Assembly (NCBI GenBank): GCA_963786805.1
Contig: CAWBAK010000003.1
Coordinates: 248,001 to 312,000, forward strand
Length of the DNA: 64,000 nt
Reading direction: 5' to 3'
Origin: CALGFI01 sp963786805
GTDB taxonomy: Bacteria > Actinomycetota > UBA4738 > HRBIN12
The notes under the pieces are model-generated. The model was not told where the DNA came from, made no database searches, and was given only the letters and a program-made list of their open reading frames with translations. This document shows positions 53,891-64,000 of the stretch, piece after piece. Each line of letters opens with the position of its first letter. Within the stretch, counting starts at the first letter, position 1. The translations under genes and the position numbers were made by a program.

Positions 53891-54687
53891 CTAATCCCAC
53901 GGCGGGTCGCCCAGCAGTTCGAGCACCTCCGGACCGACGCCCTCGCGCTCGAGCGCGGACCGGAGGCCGCGCAGCAGTCCGTCCATCCGCCGATACAACG
54001 CCTTCTGCTCCAGCCCGGTCGTCCGCGCGATGTCCGCCACCGTCAGCCCCTCGTGGAAGCGCAGCCGCACGATCAACCGGTCCTGCGGGGGGAGCGCGGC
54101 GATGGCGCGCGCCAGCGCTTCGCGCGTCCGGACGCCGGTTTCGGTCTGTTCCGTTTCCCTGACCGTGCGATCCGCGTCGGCGCCCTCCGCCGGAAGGTCG
54201 GCCAGCGCCTCTTCGCCGACGTGGCGGCGGCGGACGCGGATGGGCAGACGTTCTCGATCGCCGCGATCGCCGCGCGTCCGACCGTCACCCCATGGTTGGT
54301 TTCAAGCACCGTACACGCTTCGTCGAAGGTCATCCCGTCGCGGACCATCAGCCGTTCGACGAGGATGGCCAGCGGGCCAAGCCGCTTGGCTTCAGCCGAC
54401 GGCCGCCACTTCCCCCAGCGGGCGGTGCGATCGTCGAGGAACCACCGTTGGATGACCGTCGTGAGATACGTTTTCAGGCTGCTGCGCTCCTCGAACTTGC
54501 GCAGCGTCGCGTAGTCGTCTTCGAGGATCCTGAGGCGGACGTGCGCGGCAAATTCCTCCGCGTCGGTCGCGCTGAGGTGGTGACGCCGCGCGATGAAGGC
54601 GGTCACCGCGTCGATAAGGGCGAGTTGCGACAGAAACAGCCGCTCGCAACTCTCACGGGTGCGTGTGGGGGCCACGCCAGTGGTCAT
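53891..54687 (-). CDS. RNA polymerase sigma factor, ECF-like, one frameshift
   Basis: ATG at 54687 starts MTTGVAPTRTRESCERLFLS. The sigma-2 region includes DAEEFAAHVRLRILEDDY and FEERSSLKTYLTTVIQRWFL. After AAIENV, near 54,245, the frame changes; the sigma-4 region continues ALPPQDRLIVRLRFHEGLTV, then ADIARTTGLEQKALYRRMDG to the end at 53891. It lies upstream of the zf-HC2/TPR/CHAT gene on the same strand, a pairing typical of a sigma factor with its anti-sigma-like partner. Confidence 0.8.
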
Positions 54688-54861
54688 GCCGCGGTCGTGC
54701 GTCGGGATGAGAAGAAGCGCTGCAAGCGCGGCGGGATTATTCCTCAACGCTCACGGGCGCACAACATAAACGGTGCGATGGTCGTCAGACTGTCGCGCGT
54801 GTCCGCTGAAGTCTTGTGCAGTTCCATCGCCTGATTCGAACCGTGACGCCGGCGCCGATCG

Positions 54862-55639
54862 TCAGTGAGCGGCGACGAGCTTGATCTCGAACAGCTTCGG
54901 CCACAGCTTGCCGGTGATGAAGAGGCGTCGCCGGCCTCGTCGTAGGCGATGCCGTTCAGCACGTCGGCGCTGCGCGCTCGTCCGGGGTCGAGGAGGCCGG
55001 CGAGATCGATCCAGCCCGTGACGTGGCCGGTGGGCGGTCGATGCGCGTGATTGTCGGTCTGCCAGACGTTGGCGTAGATCTCGTCGCGGACGTATTCCAG
55101 CTCGTTCAGCTGCACCACCGGCTGCCGGCCGCGGTACGGTGATGCCCGCGCTTCGCGAAGTGTCCGGATCGAGGAACCGGAAGAGGCGGGCCGTGCCGTC
55201 GCTCATGATCAGTCGCGTCGCCGTCGTGGGTCAGGCCCCAGCCCTCGCCGTGGGTAGGGAACGTCGCGCTGCGTTCTCGAAGGTCGCGGCGTCGTAGACG
55301 AAGCCCGTCTGCGATTGCCAGGTGAGCTGGATGATCGTGACTGCCAAAGCGTGATCCCTTCGCCGAAATACTCGTCGCCAAGCGGCCGCGATTGCAGCAC
55401 CTTGCCGGTCTCGAGCTGACTTTGCGGATCGTCGATCGGCCGTGGAGGCCGGTGCCTTCGTAGAGGAATCCATCCACGAACTCGAGGCCCTGCGTGAACG
55501 CCGTCGGATCGTGCGGATAGGCGCGCACAACCTGATAGCGGTAGACCGCCGGCGCCGCGCCGCGCTGCGGCGTAGCGACGTAGAGCGCCACGAGGATCGG
55601 GGTCACCAGCAGAAGGCCGAGGCCAGTGCTACGCTTCAT
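54862..55639 (-). CDS. Glutaminyl-peptide cyclotransferase, frameshifted
   Basis: The enzyme forms N-terminal pyroglutamate. ATG 55639 gives a signal segment (LGLLLVTPILVALYVATP), then VVRAYPHDPTAFTQGLEFVD and FLYEGTGLHGRSTIRKV, the start of the plant-type beta-propeller family. Later pieces are EGWGLTHDGD, LFRFLDPDT, VQLNELEYVRDEIYANVWQT, HVTGWIDLAGLL and VLNGIAYDEAGD, ending LFITGKLWPKLFEIKLVAAH. At least four frame changes divide them. Combined length (about 259 residues) is that of the family, so the gene is complete but the sequence is damaged. Confidence 0.75.
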
Positions 55640-55667
55640 GCCGGGAATGTAGCACGGGGGCGGGGAT

Positions 55668-55762
55668 CAGTGCCGAGTGCAGAGTGCCGATTGCCGAGTG
55701 CGGAGTGCCGAGTGCAAGGGCCGAGTGGGAGTGCCGACTGCCGACTGCCGAAGTGCGGAGGC
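55668..55762. repeat. Short tandem degenerate repeat array (GAGTGCC type)
   Basis: Heptamer-like units GAGTGCC, GAGTGCA, GACTGCC and close variants follow each other for about 95 bases between the cyclotransferase and permease genes. The rest of the 224-base gap shows nothing else. Confidence 0.8.
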
Positions 55763-55863
55763 GGCAGGACCAGGCTCGCCGAAGCGCCCCCACGTCGGAG
55801 CGCGCGCGAAAATCCAACGCTGCGGGCGTCAGGTCCGTCTAACGGGGGACTCAGGAGATTTCA

Positions 55864-58304
55864 ATGACCCAGCAGGTTCGGGACGCGCTTCGCCGGCTCA
55901 TCGCTCACCGCGGACACACGGCGCTCATGATCCTCACGCTCGCGCTCGGGATCGGCGCCAACACGGCCGTGTTCAGCATCGTCGATCAGACGGTGCTGCG
56001 CGGCGCGCCGTTCGCGCATGCGGCGAGGCTCGTGGACGTCCTCCACACCGATCCGGTACGGCGGCGGCGGCAACAACCTCACGCCCGACAAGATTTGCGG
56101 CTGGCAGCAGCAGCCCGGCGTCTTCGAGCGCTTCGAGGCCTACGCCCCGCAGCAGTTCGACGTGACTCGGAGAGGCGGAGCCCGAGCGCGCGTCCGGACT
56201 GCTCGTGTCCGTCGGGCTCTTCGACATGCTCGGCGTCCAGCCACGTCTTGGCCGCGGCTTCTCGAGCGGCGATGGCCGTCCGGGCAGCGCGCGCGTCGCG
56301 ATCATCAGCGAAGGCCTGTGGCGGCGCCGCTACGCGGCGAGCGCCGATGCGCTCGGGCAGGAAGTGCGGCTCAACGACGAGCCCTACACCATCGTCGGCG
56401 TGATGCCGCCGTTCAGGCTGATCTCGGTCAACGAAGCCGTCTGGATACCGATCGACGTCGAGGCGGCGGGCAGCGATCCCGCGGGCGGAAGCTTCTACGG
56501 ACTTGGCCGCCTCGCGCCCGGCGTTTCTCTCGACACGGCCCGCCGGCTGGCAGCACCGATCGCCGCCGGAATGCAGACCACGACGCCGCTGCCACGCGGC
56601 TGGCATCTGCATCTGCGCGAGAAGACCGTCGCCTCCGTGAACGCGGCGGCGCGGACGATCATGTTCGTGCTGCTCGGCGCCGTGGTCTTCGTGCTGCTCG
56701 TCGCGTGCGCGAACGTCGCGAACCTCTTCCTGTCGCAGGCGTCCATGCGCCAGCGCGAGATGGCGATCAGGTCCGCGCTCGGCGCGAGCCGCCGGCGATT
56801 GATGGTCGAGGTCCTCGTCGAAAGCCTGCTGCTGGCCACCACCGGAGGCGTGCTCGGCGTCGTGCTCGCCACCTGGGGTGTGCGCGCGATTGCGGCTGCC
56901 GTGCCCCCGAACCTGGTGTCGCGCAATACGGTGGACATCAGCGTGGACGGCCGCGTGCTTGCCGTCGCCGCCATCGCCACGTTTCTCTCGGGTCTGCTGT
57001 TCGGCCTGCTGCCCGCCCTCCGCGGCTCGCGGCCGAACCTCGAAACGACACTGCGCGGCGCGGGCGACGCGCGCACGGGACACGCCGCCTTCGGCCGCAC
57101 GCCGGCGATGCTCGTAATCGCCGAAGTCGCGTTCTCGCTGATCCTGCTCGTCGGCGCGGCGTTGATGATGCGGACCATGGCGAGGCTCGAAGCGATCGAG
57201 CCGGGCTTCGAGCCGCACAACCTGCTGGCGTTCCATCTCGATCTGCCGAGCGATCGCTATCCCAACCAGGCGGCGCGATCGCGGTTCTTCGACGAGCTCC
57301 GGCAGCGCGTCGAGGCACTGCCGGGCGTCTCGGATATGACGGTCACCTACGGCGTCCCGCCGAGCATGGGCGGATTCACGGGGGGCAAGGGTGAAGCCGA
57401 GGGGCGTCCGTCGCCCGACGATCAGTCTCGGATCATCCCGATCAACACCATCTCGCCGAACTTCTTCGCCACGCTGCGCATTCCGCTCGTCTCGGGCCGC
57501 ACGTTCGACGACCGCGCCGGGGACGACGAGATCATCGTCAGTCAGGGGCTGGCGAACCGATATTGGCCGGGCGAGTCGGCGGTGGGACGGCGGTTCCGGA
57601 TCGGACGCGACGGCAAATGGCGCACGGTCATCGGCGTCGCGGGCACCGTCGAAGCGCGCGCGGCCGGGGAAACGCGCACGGACCTTCAGATCTATCAACC
57701 GTGGATCCAGACGCCACCATCCGCGACTGCGGCGACGCCGGCGCCGGCCGCGGCACGGCGGACGTACGCCTTCAGGCTTGTCGTCGTCCGCGCCGAGAAC
57801 CCGCTCGCGATGCTGCCGGAGATCAAGGCACACGTGTGGGCGATCGATCGCCATCAACCCATCGATCGCATCGCGCTCGTCGAAGACCTGTACGCCGAGG
57901 CGTTCGCGCGCCAGCGTTTCGTCCTGATGCTGATGGGCGTGTTCGCCACCATCGCGCTGGCGCTCGCCGCCGCGGGCATCTTCGCGGTCCTGTCGCAGCT
58001 CGTCGTGCAGCGGACGCGCGAAATCGGTATCCGCGTGGCGCTCGGCGCGCGTCCGGCGGAACGTCTTTGGCTGGTCGTGGCGCGCGGGATGGGACTCGCG
58101 GCCGTTGGCGCGCTCATCGGCGTGGCGGGTGCGGTGGCCCTCTCGCGCGTCCTGTCCACGCTGCTCTTCGAAATCAGCCCGCACGATCCGGTGAGCTTCG
58201 CGGGTGTCGTCCTCGCGCTCGAGGCCGTCGCCTTCGTGGCGTGCTGGCTGCCCACGCGGAGGGCGATGCGGATCGATCCGGCGGTGTCACTCAGGGCGAA
58301 CTAG
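55864..58304 (+). CDS. ADOP-type ABC transporter permease (MacB/FtsX), frameshifted
   Basis: About 813 residues. The N-terminus MTQQVRDALRRLIAHRGHTA and LALGIGANTAVFSIVDQTVL is a MacB periplasmic-core start with the first membrane helix. Frame changes near 56,055 and 56,175 precede VGLFDMLGVQPRLGRGFSSG. Two FtsX blocks follow: ANVANLFLSQASMRQREMAI with RSALGASRRRL, and the C-terminal QRTREIGIRVALGARPAERL. This duplicated layout without an ABC subunit is the acidobacterial duplicated orphan permease (ADOP) family. Its substrate is not known; a role in export or envelope stress is likely. Confidence 0.85.
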
Positions 58305-58579
58305 GGATCGCCAATCTGGATCATCGGTTCGAACACCCACGTCTTTCGGCACGCGGGGCACTTGCCTGGTTTCGAGAGCTTCGCGTCCGGAAACGTGAAG
58401 CCGCACGCGCGGCATTTCGCCGGCACGATCGTCACGCGGTGTCCCGCGGCCTTCGCGGATCGGATCAGGTGACGCACGTCGTCTTCGACGTCGGTCTTCT
58501 TTGCGCCGAGCATCTTCGCCAGCGCCGAGACCGTGCGCGGTTCGGCCAGCCACGGGAGCAGATCCCTTCGAAACGCCAT
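58301..58579 (-). CDS. HTH protein with C-terminal Zn-ribbon
   Basis: A 92-residue protein with a winged-helix-like part (LPWLAEPRTVSALAKMLGA) and a zinc ribbon with CRACGF and CPACRK. It fits the small predicted regulators with HTH plus Zn-ribbon (COG3357 type). ATG 58579. Convergent with the permease gene (four-base overlap). Intact frame, unlike most neighbours. Confidence 0.75.
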   Translation of the reverse strand: MAFRRDLLPWLAEPRTVSALAKMLGAKKTDVEDDVRHLIRSAKAAGHRVTIVPAKCRACGFTFPDAKLSKPGKCPACRKTWVFEPMIQIGDP

Positions 58580-58584
58580 CGATC

Positions 58585-58633
58585 CCTAGTCCCTAATCCC
58601 CAACCTGATCCCTAACCCCTGATCCCTGACCCC
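58585..58633. repeat. Short tandem degenerate repeat array (CCCTAATCCC type)
   Basis: About 50 bases of CCCTAGT, CCCTAAT, CCTGAT, CCCTAAC and CCCTGAC units, the same family as the array at 53,718. It runs into the end of the DUF983 gene and supplies its last codons. Confidence 0.75.
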
Positions 58634-59025
58634 TGTCCTCCGGCATGGGTCGTCGGATCGCGCGCGTAGACGCGGCTGACGTAGGCCAGCGCGATCCCGA
58701 CACCCTGGCGGCGCGGCATCGTCGCGAGGATCGGTCCTCCGGTGGCGAGAAAGAACAGGACGCCGACCCAGACATTCGTGACGCGGATCCCGAAGAACAC
58801 GATCCCCGCGATCGCGATGAGCAGCGGGATGCGGTCGGTCACGATCAGAAATCCCCAACTGTCGCCGTAGTCGCGCTCGAAGACCAGCCCGCACACGCTG
58901 CACCGGGGATGGACCTTCGTCCAGCGTTCGAAGAGCGGACCGCGTCCGCAGTGGGGGCAGCGCTTCGCCCAGCCGCGCTCGACCGCGGTCCGGATGAACG
59001 GCCATCGATTCGCGGGCGTCACCAT
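58612..59025 (-). CDS. DUF983 membrane protein
   Basis: The 137-residue product MVTPANRWPFIRTAVERGWA has CPHCGRGPLFERW and CSVCGLVFERDYGDSWGF, the Cys pairs of DUF983, then two membrane segments (RIPLLIAIAGIVFFGI, VWVGVLFFLATGGPIL). Function unknown. ATG 59025 is chosen because it removes a non-family extension up to 59091. The C-terminus (GGQGSGIRG) is coded by the repeat array. Confidence 0.8.
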   Translation of the reverse strand: MVTPANRWPFIRTAVERGWAKRCPHCGRGPLFERWTKVHPRCSVCGLVFERDYGDSWGFLIVTDRIPLLIAIAGIVFFGIRVTNVWVGVLFFLATGGPILATMPRRQGVGIALAYVSRVYARDPTTHAGGQGSGIRG

Positions 59026-59050
59026 ACGGTCTCTGTTAGAGTGCCCGTCC

Positions 59051-60343
59051 ATGACTGGCCGCACTCTCCTCGTGATCCTTGCCTGCGCCACGCCCGGCTT
59101 CGCCCAGAGCGGACCTCTCTACGTGTCGTTCACGCCGGGGGCGGTCAAAGGCGCGCTTTACAAGCCCGATGCGGGCCCGGCGCCGCACGTCGCGCGTCGT
59201 GCTCATCCACCGCACCGCGAACTTTCTCGCACACATCGCCACGACGCGAGCTGGCCAGGCGCGGATTCCTCGTCCTCGCGATGAATCCGCGCTTCGAGAA
59301 CAACGAGGCCGCGGTCGAGTGGGAGGACATCGCGCTCGACATCAAGTCGGGCGTCGAGTTCCTGCGCAAGCAGCCGGGCATCACCAAGGTGATCCTGTTT
59401 GGCCACAGCGGCGGCGGGCCGTCGATGAGCTTCTACCAGGCGGTCGCCGAAAAGGGCCCGTCCGTATTGCCAGGGCGCCGAACAAGCTCGATGGAGTGCG
59501 GCGAACACGCTGGCCGGCCTGCCGCGCGCCGACGGCATCATCTTCATGGACGCGCATCCCGGGCAACTCGGTCAACGGCCTGCGCAGCCTGAACGCGGCG
59601 GTCTGGACGAGGCGATCCGCAGCAGGATCGACCCGGCTCTCGATCCGTTCAGCCCGAAGAACGGCTTCAATCCGAACGGCCCGTCCGCACTACTCCGACG
59701 AGTTCAAGAAAAGTACTTCAAGGCGCAGGCCGAGCGGATGAACCGCCTGATCGATCGCGCGCTCGGCAGGGTCAAGCGGATGAAGACCGGCGCCGTAGAC
59801 CTATCCGGACGACGACGTGTTCGTGGTCGTGCGCGGCGAAGGCGCGCGGCTGATGGAGCTCGACCCGAGCGTCCATCACCGCACGCTCAAGCCGCAGAAA
59901 CTGCTCAAGAACGACGGCACGGTCGTGACGCAGATCGTCGAAAGCGTCCGGCGCCGATGCGCGGCACCGCGGCGCAGAACGCGAGCTTCGGCGCGGCACG
60001 CGGATGCTGACGCTGCGGTCGTTCCTGAGCGCGAACGCCATTCGCGCCGACCGATTCGATGGACGACATCGACTGGTGCTCCAGCAACAACTCGACGCCC
60101 TGCGCGCTGAAGAGCATCACCGTGCCGATGCTGATCACGGCCATGGGCGCGCACTACTTCATCCGCGACAACGAGATTCACTACGAGGTGGCGGCGAGCA
60201 AGGACAAGGACTTCATCGTCATCGAGGGCGCCACGCACGGCATCACGCCGTGCACGGAGTGCGAGAAGACGCCGGGCCAGTACTCGAACAGCGTGAAGAA
60301 CTTCTTCGACTACGTGCAGAAGTGGATCAACGCGCGGTTCTGA
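59051..60343 (+). CDS. Secreted alpha/beta hydrolase, heavily frameshifted
   Basis: ATG 59051 starts with a signal peptide (MTGRTLLVILACATPGFAQS). The fold is seen in pieces: VVLIHRTANFLAHI, ARRGFLVLAMNPRFENNEAA, GVEFLRKQPGITKVILFGHS with GGG (nucleophile elbow GHSGGG), ADGIIFMDAHPG, YFKAQAERMNRLIDRALGRV, DDDVFVVVRGEGARLMELDP, and the intact C-terminus VPMLITAMGAHYFIRDNEIH to KNFFDYVQKWINARF. At least six frame changes lie between. Together about 430 residues. The catalytic His is probably in EGATHGITPC. Substrate unknown. Confidence 0.7.
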
Positions 60344-60680
60344 ATCGCCGCGTCCGCATTTCGGACGGAAGTAAGGCACGGACGACGTTCGTGGTTGTGG
60401 TGGCGGCGCGAAGTGCTACCATGCTGAGCCTTCCGACCAGCCCATTCAACCATGTCGTCGATGTCCGGTGGCCCACACGATTCTCGCACTGACCTGCGCG
60501 CTGGCAGTGGCGTCTGCGTCGTTGCGCCGTCCACGGTGATGTCCAACCACGAGGGCCGCATGCCCGCGTAAAAGGCGCACGCTTCGCCGGTGCCGTGCCG
60601 ACTCCGCGCTCACCCCCCCAGCGAGCCGGTCACCGAAGCCGAATCCAACAGGACCAGCCCGTCATTTTCCCAAGGATGTC
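60344..60680 (+). other. Intergenic stretch without recognisable features
   Basis: Between the hydrolase stop and the subtilase start I see no gene, RNA or convincing promoter. A run of eight Cs (in CACCCCCCCAG) lies near 60,612. Confidence 0.5.
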
Positions 60681-63600
60681 ATGACTCGTAGACGCCGTTC
60701 ACCGCGCCCGTCAGCAGCCGTCACGTCGCGCAGACTGTGGATCGCGCTCCTGTCCTTCGTCCTCCTCGCGGCCGGCGCGTCGAGCCTGCGGCTCGCGGCG
60801 ACAACAGCGCGCGACGCAGAGAATCCTCAGCCGCCGGTGAGCGACGCGATCGCGCTGCCAGCGCGGGCGCAGATTTCGGACACGCAGCCTCCGGTGACCG
60901 ACGAGATCGCGCCGTCGGCGCTGGCGCAGATCCAGGCGCTGCTCGACGAAAAGGCGTCCCGTACGCCGGCGCAGCAGAAGATGGACTCGCAGCTGATTTA
61001 CGCGGCGAAGATGGCGCGCGGTCAGGCGATCGCCGCTGGCGTCTCGGTGATCGAGACCGACGTTCCACACGAAGCGGGTGCGCGCATCGTCGTGGACGTG
61101 ACGGCCCAGGTGACCGAGGCGCTCTTGAACCAGTGGCGGGCGCTGGGCGCGACCGTCCTGTCCTCGAGCGAGCACGTACCGCACCGCGCGGCTGGACGTG
61201 CCGCTGACGCAGATCGAGACGATTGCGGCGATGCCGCAGGTGATCTTCGTGCAGCCGAAGCAGGAGGCGATGACGTCACGCCGGTCCGCGCCGGTCCGGC
61301 CTGCCGCCGGCCGAGGAACAGACACGCCGCGACGCCGCACCCGATTCGATCCCGCCGCGCTCGCGTCGTTCATCGGCACGGCGCTCGAAGCTCAGGAACA
61401 ACAGCCGAACTTCATCGCGGGCCGGGGGAGCCGGGTATCCCAGGGCGAGTTCACGCACCGGGCGTACGCCGCGCGCGGCACGTTCAACACCACGGGGGCG
61501 GGCGTAAAGATTGGCGTCATCTCTGACGGGGTGCGAAATCTCGCCGCGAGCGTGGCGTTGGGCGATCTCCCGTCCAACGTCACCGTGCTCGGCCTACCCG
61601 ACCCGTGTCCAATGGCATCGCCCACCTGCGACGAAGGTACCGCGATGCTCGAGATCGTGCACGACATCGCGCCGGGTGCGCAGTTGTTCTTCGCCAGCGC
61701 GTTCGTGAGCATCGCCGACTTCGCGCAGAAGATCCGCGACCTTCAGGCCGCCGGCTGCACCATCATCGTGGACGACGTCGGCTACTTCGTGGAGACGCCG
61801 TTTCAGGACGGGCAGGCCGCGGGCATCGTGTCGAATACGAACGCCGGCGTCGTCATCCAGGCGGTGAAGGACGTGGCCGCGCTCGGGGTGCTGTATTTCT
61901 CGTCCGCCGGGAACTCGGGGAATGCCAACGACAACAACTCGGGCACGTGGGAAGGCAACTTTCTCGACGGCGGCGCGACGGCGGCGCCCCTCCCGGCCGG
62001 CCGTCTCCACAATTTCAGCTCCGTCATCTCGCCGCAGAATTTCGACTCGCTGACGGGCCAGACCACGGCCCCGGTCACGCTGCATTGGTCGGATCCGCTC
62101 GGCGGCTCGGCGAACGATTACGATTTGTTCCGCTTGAATGGCACGGGAACGGTCGTCCTCGGGAGCTCGCTGAACGTCCAGAACGGGACGCAGGATCCGT
62201 TCGAGCAAATCGGCGGCACCGCGTCGGTCGGCCACCGCATCGTCGTCGTCAAGAGCGTCGCGGCCGCCCCGCGCTTTCTGCACGTCGCCACCAACCGTGG
62301 ACGTCTCCAGATCGCCACCGACGGCGAGACGCACGGCCATGCGGCGACCAGCGCAGCCAATTCGTTCGGCGTCGCCGCGGTGGACGCGGGCCCTACGTCA
62401 CCCAATCCGTTCACCGCCGCCAACGTGGTCGAGACCTTCAGCTCGGACGGTCCGCGGCGGATCTTCTTCAACGCAGACGGCACCGCCATTACGCCGGGCA
62501 ATTTCAGCTCGTCACGGCGGTCAGGTGCTCGCCAAGCCCGACATCACGGCTGCCGACGGCGTGTCGGTGACCGGCGTCGGCAGATTCTCGAGTCCGTTCT
62601 TCGGCACCTCGGCCGCGGCGCCGCACGCGGCCGCGATCGCCGCGCTCGTCAAGGCGTCGAATCCGGCGCTGACGCCTGCGCAGATCCGTACGGCGCTGGT
62701 CAGCAGCGCCATCGACATCGAAGCGCCGGGCGTCGATCGCGATTCGGGCGCCGGGATCGTCATGGCATTTCAAGCGCTGCAGGCAGTGGGCGCCACGGGC
62801 ACAGCGTTTCTGACCGACACGGTGACGGCCGCGGTCGAAAGCCCGGGCAACGGCAACGGCGCGATCAACGTCGGTGAGGGCGCGCAGTTGAATGTCACGT
62901 TGTCGAACATCGGTGTCGTCAACGCGACAGGAATCACCGCCACGCTCACGACGACCACGCCCGGAGTACGGGTCACGCTACCCGGCACGTCCGCGTATCC
63001 GAACATTGCTGTCGGCGCCACGGGCGTCAATACGACGCCCTTCCGGTTCACCGTGCTCAGCACCGCCGCATGTCCGCTGACGATCAACTTCACGCTCACG
63101 GTGACCTACACCGGCGGCGGTCCGACGGTGCTGCCGTTGCAGGTTCTCGCGGGACCGCCGCCGACAACCGTCACCACGACACTCGACACGACGGCGCCGA
63201 CCGCGCCGCCCGGGGTGACCGTCGCGACAGGATTGCAAAACCCGGGGCGTCTCGGGCGGGATGGCAACCCGAGCACGTGCGCGGCCCTGAAAACATTTCC
63301 TGGATTGCTGGGCGCTGGCGACCGCCGGTTCGATTGGTCCGCGTTCAGCACGTGCGCCGAGAACACCGGTGGATGCGCATCGGTATTGCTCTCTTCGTCG
63401 AACGGAGCCACGCTCTTCAGCGTCGCTTACGTTCCGTCGTTCGTGCCGTCGAACCCGGGAACGAACTACCGGGCGGATGCAGGGTCGAGCTCGATTGCCG
63501 CCACCTATTCGTTCACCGTCCCGGCGGGCGCGGGTCAGACGTCCGCGATCGTCGTCAACGAAGTCAACGCCGGGACCCCGAGCACGACGTAACCCTGGCG

Positions 63601-64000
63601 GTCAGCGGCTTGTGCGCCGGCGCGTGCGCCACGCCGAATCAGGTGCCCATCGCCGTCGCGCAGAACGTGACGGTCCCGGCGGGCCCGGGCGGCACGGCGA
63701 ACGCGACATTAACAACGGATCGTCGGATCCCGACGGCGATCCTCTTACCATCACACAGTCGCCGCCCGGTCCTTATGCGGTGGGGACGACGAGCGTGCTT
63801 CTGACCGTCGTGGATCCGAAAGGCGCGACGAGTCAGGCCACCGGCAACGTCACGGTCATCACCACTTCGCCGACGGTCACGATCACGTCGCCGACGTCGG
63901 CACCGACGTTCACGACGACCGCCAGCACGATCGATCTCCGGGCACCGCGGCCGACGATGTCGGCGTGACGCAGGTCACCTGGGTGAACAACCGCGGCGGC
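60681..64000 (+). CDS. Secreted subtilase-like protease with Glu in place of catalytic His, partial
   Basis: ATG 60681 gives a signal peptide (LWIALLSFVLLAAGASSLRL), a propeptide-like region, and then the S8 domain after a frame change near 61,185. It has the Asp region GAGVKIGVISDGV, EGTAMLEIVHDIAPGA where HGT is expected, the oxyanion YFSSAGNSG, and the Ser region FFGTSAAAPHAAAIAAL after a frame change near 62,510. A CARDB-like domain and a beta-sandwich follow, then further changes near 63,590 and 63,710. An HYR/Ig-like part (GPYAVGTTSVLLTVVDPKGA) runs to the window end. The gene continues beyond 64000. Confidence 0.75.

Noticed and set aside
49086..60343. A cluster of true pseudogenes
   Set aside because: The fragments keep conserved motifs and full family lengths, and changes are single-base frameshifts only, so error is more likely than decay.

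Overview
The window reads as two unrelated pieces of high-GC bacterial DNA joined at about 48,370. Positions 1 to about 48,370 look like a chromosomal backbone from an uncultured actinobacterium (Actinomycetota). Evidence: the str, S10, spc and alpha ribosomal operons in actinobacterial order, frequent GTG starts with ATGA/GTGA overlaps, BldD-type regulators, and a long-form RmlA. From about 48,390 to the end the content is typical of Acidobacteriota (Vicinamibacteria-like): a sigma factor with a zf-HC2/TPR/CHAT protein, an ADOP-type permease, glutaminyl cyclase, DUF983, subtilases and short degenerate intergenic repeats. One reading frame crosses the join and links a subtilase N-terminus to half of a beta-helix protein. 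Frameshifts also become far denser to the right, so I read this as an assembly chimera.

Left part. The 3' end of rpoC is followed by a strong hairpin and an rpsL promoter with a structured, attenuator-like leader. Then come rpsL-rpsG-fusA-tuf (1312-5566), rpsJ to rplO, secY, adk and map (5595-18114). A dTDP-L-rhamnose set (rfbA, rfbC, rfbB, rfbD) lies between map and infA-rpmJ-rpsM-rpsK-rpoA-rplQ-truA (21764-25078); rpsD is absent from its usual place. rplM-rpsI follow with their own promoter. An arsenic set (arsR, arsM, arsC) precedes glmM, glmS, acpS, nnr, alr, two hydrolases, udg, and the t6A genes tsaE-tsaB-rimI-tsaD. A nucleotide-sugar epimerase, two BldD-like regulators, gmd, a secreted six-repeat protein and two tandem beta-helix proteins form an envelope/polysaccharide region up to the join.

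Right part. Reading leftwards on the minus strand: glutaminyl cyclase, an ECF-like sigma factor, a large zf-HC2/TPR/CHAT protein, a lipoprotein-like gene and a subtilase cut by the join. The last four may form a regulatory or proteolytic module. On the plus strand are an ADOP permease, an alpha/beta hydrolase and a secreted subtilase that runs off the window; a Zn-ribbon HTH protein and a DUF983 protein lie between them on the minus strand. Almost every gene here carries one-base frameshifts although its protein segments are well conserved, so most are probably sequence errors.

The most interesting observations are: the chimeric join; the rpsL leader with mutually exclusive stems; natural Arg at S12 position 88; an unbroken L29-S17 reading frame; a BldD homologue retaining a c-di-GMP motif, paired with a second BldD-like gene and a shared palindrome; the sigma-CHAT-subtilase locus; and a subtilase with Glu in place of the catalytic His. 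I found no tRNA, rRNA, CRISPR array or insertion sequence.
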